Shown: in pieces, positions 62,976-64,000 of the stretch
How positions within the stretch are numbered: the first letter of the stretch is position 1
Layout of the letters: each line of letters starts with the position of its first letter
From: Dyadobacter alkalitolerans DSM 23607
Lineage (GTDB): Bacteria > Bacteroidota > Bacteroidia > Cytophagales > Spirosomataceae
Reading direction: 5' to 3'
DNA: 64,000 nt
Assembly (NCBI RefSeq): GCF_000428845.1
Contig: NZ_AUAS01000006.1
Location: 1 to 64,000, forward strand
Position numbers and translations under genes: made by a program
Notes under the pieces: generated by a model
Database searches by the model: none
What the model was told of the DNA's origin: nothing
Seen by the model: only the letters and a program-made list of their open reading frames with translations

Positions 62976-64000
62976 TTAAGCAGTAAACTCCTCGGAATAA
63001 TGTGAAGCGCCCAGTTCCAGGATTTCAGTTGTTCTAGCGCGTGTTTTGGCAGCCAGTTCAGCGTTTTTGGAAAGGGATTCTCCGAATGATGGGATAATTT
63101 TTTTGAATTCAGCCTGCCATTCTTCCGTTTTGGCTTCTTTAAAGCACTTCTGAATCAGTTCCAGCATGATCGAGACGGCCGTTGAGGCGCCCGGGGATGC
63201 TCCCAGTAATGCTGCAAGCGAACCGTCGCCAGCAGTTACCATTTCTGTTCCGAATTCCAGGACACCGCCTACTTTCTTGTCTTTTTTGATGACCTGAACG
63301 CGCTGCCCTGCCATTTCAAGATCCCAGTCTTCCAATTTTGCCTCCGGCAGATAATCTTTTAATGCTTCCAGCCTGTCTTGCGGCGACTGTCTTACCTGAT
63401 CAATCAGATATTTGGTCAAAGGAATATTATGGATCCCTGCTGCCAGCATAGGGCGGATGTTGTCGAGCTTAATGGACAATGGCAGATCCAGGAATGATCC
63501 GTTTTTCAGAAATTTGGTGGAGAAACCGGCATAAGGGCCAAATAGGAGTGCTTTTTTGCCATCAATCATCCGTGTGTCCAAATGCGGAACCGACATAGGA
63601 GGAGAGCCCACAGACGCCTTTCCATAAACTTTGGCCTGATGCTTTTCAATGATTTCCTGATTGTTGCAAACCAGCCACTGACCGCTCACGGGGAAACCCC
63701 CAAATCCTTTTCCTTCCGGAATGTTGGATTTTTCAAGAAGCGGCAAAGATCCTCCGCCTGCTCCGATGAAAACAAATTTTGTTTGAACGCGCGAAGTTTT
63801 TTTGGTTGCGCGGTCTTTCACTTCGATGACCCAGGAGCCATCTTTTTTCTTATCAAAATCATCCACTTCATGATTCAGATAAAGCGCAACGCCCTCTTGC
63901 TTTTCCAGATATTCAAACATGAATTTGGTGAGCGTTCCAAAGTTGACGTCCGTGCCCAGATCCATTTTGGTTGCTGCCACTTTTATGTCAGGATCCCTTC
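62976..64000 (-). CDS. mqo: Malate:quinone oxidoreductase, C-terminal part
   Basis: The frame is open to the right edge (RDPDIKVAATKMDLGTDVNFG), so the N terminus with the FAD GxGxxG motif lies beyond base 64000; a GTG at 63980 is not the start. About 340 residues remain. Blocks typical of Mqo are TDVNFGTLTKFMFEYL, FVFIGAGGGSLPLL, GFGGFPVSGQWL and VTAGDGSLAALLGASPGASTAV. This membrane-bound FAD enzyme oxidises malate to oxaloacetate and passes electrons to quinone in the citric acid cycle. Confidence 0.93.
   Translation of the reverse strand, partial: RDPDIKVAATKMDLGTDVNFGTLTKFMFEYLEKQEGVALYLNHEVDDFDKKKDGSWVIEVKDRATKKTSRVQTKFVFIGAGGGSLPLLEKSNIPEGKGFGGFPVSGQWLVCNNQEIIEKHQAKVYGKASVGSPPMSVPHLDTRMIDGKKALLFGPYAGFSTKFLKNGSFLDLPLSIKLDNIRPMLAAGIHNIPLTKYLIDQVRQSPQDRLEALKDYLPEAKLEDWDLEMAGQRVQVIKKDKKVGGVLEFGTEMVTAGDGSLAALLGASPGASTAVSIMLELIQKCFKEAKTEEWQAEFKKIIPSFGESLSKNAELAAKTRARTTEILELGASHYSEEFTA

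Noticed and set aside
1..64000. tRNA, rRNA or CRISPR arrays
   Set aside because: No cloverleaf-like CCA-ended sequence, ribosomal RNA segment or regularly spaced direct repeat was seen by eye; a covariance-model scan was not possible here.

Overview
The window looks like a chromosomal segment of a Bacteroidota bacterium, most likely Cytophagales and perhaps close to Dyadobacter. The genus is my inference and no marker gene proves it. The signs are: proteins ending in type IX secretion (T9SS) sorting domains (24011-28171, 45070-45486, 55974-58223); promoters of the Bacteroidota form TTG-N20-TAnnTTTG (for example 54386-54416); AUG starts without Shine-Dalgarno sequences; FHS-type and RhaT sugar transporters; and many Cys-anchored lipoproteins. 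I saw no rRNA, tRNA or CRISPR array.

Layout. 1-1082: the right end of an IS3-like element joined to the remains of a DUF4062 gene, then an unknown helical protein. 1161-2414: an Xre / MntA / HepT toxin-antitoxin set. 2604-4506: a small unknown protein, a tandem pair of beta-barrel-like paralogs (the first stopped by an in-frame TAG) and a long inverted repeat. 4553-13163: a minus-strand amino-sugar locus with a LacI-type regulator, two Tat-type Gfo/Idh/MocA proteins, an FHS transporter, nagA, nagB and a third Gfo/Idh/MocA lipoprotein; a likely operator sits just downstream of a -7 box ahead of the first structural gene. 13276-14964: a sulfatase with a structured leader. 15010-20927: a porin-like protein, a PIN toxin-antitoxin pair, a NarL-type two-component system with a lipoprotein gene beside it, and an M23 peptidase. 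21066-23933: a DUF1016 nuclease, a DUF1579 protein and a GlxA-like regulator.

24011-29984: a secreted glycoside hydrolase with four CBM6 modules, preceded in the same direction by a degenerate amylosucrase homolog and a Pro/Glu-rich small protein. 30192-36308: an ArsR-type repressor with two matching operators and a complete RND efflux operon (adaptor, pump, outer-membrane channel). 36419-40425: two paralogous lipoproteins, a SHOCT-domain protein and an MscS channel. 40581-45486: a large M4-like metallopeptidase and a very small protein that is mostly a T9SS sorting domain. 45578-46894: ahcY. 47194-53073: a LytS/LytTR two-component pair followed by five secreted or membrane proteins of unknown role. 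53193-54416: an ahpC-ahpD peroxide-defence operon. 54565-55869: murF. 55974-61602: FG-GAP proteins, a RhaT-like transporter and a tagatose-3-epimerase-like isomerase. 61683-64000: a C1q-like protein and the C-terminal part of malate:quinone oxidoreductase.

Overall this is core metabolism mixed with polysaccharide and amino-sugar scavenging, efflux and stress functions. The most unusual items are the GH13 pseudoenzyme (28244-29632), the three NAD-binding Gfo/Idh/MocA proteins with export signals in the nag locus, the paired ArsR operators, and the metallopeptidase next to a stand-alone sorting domain.
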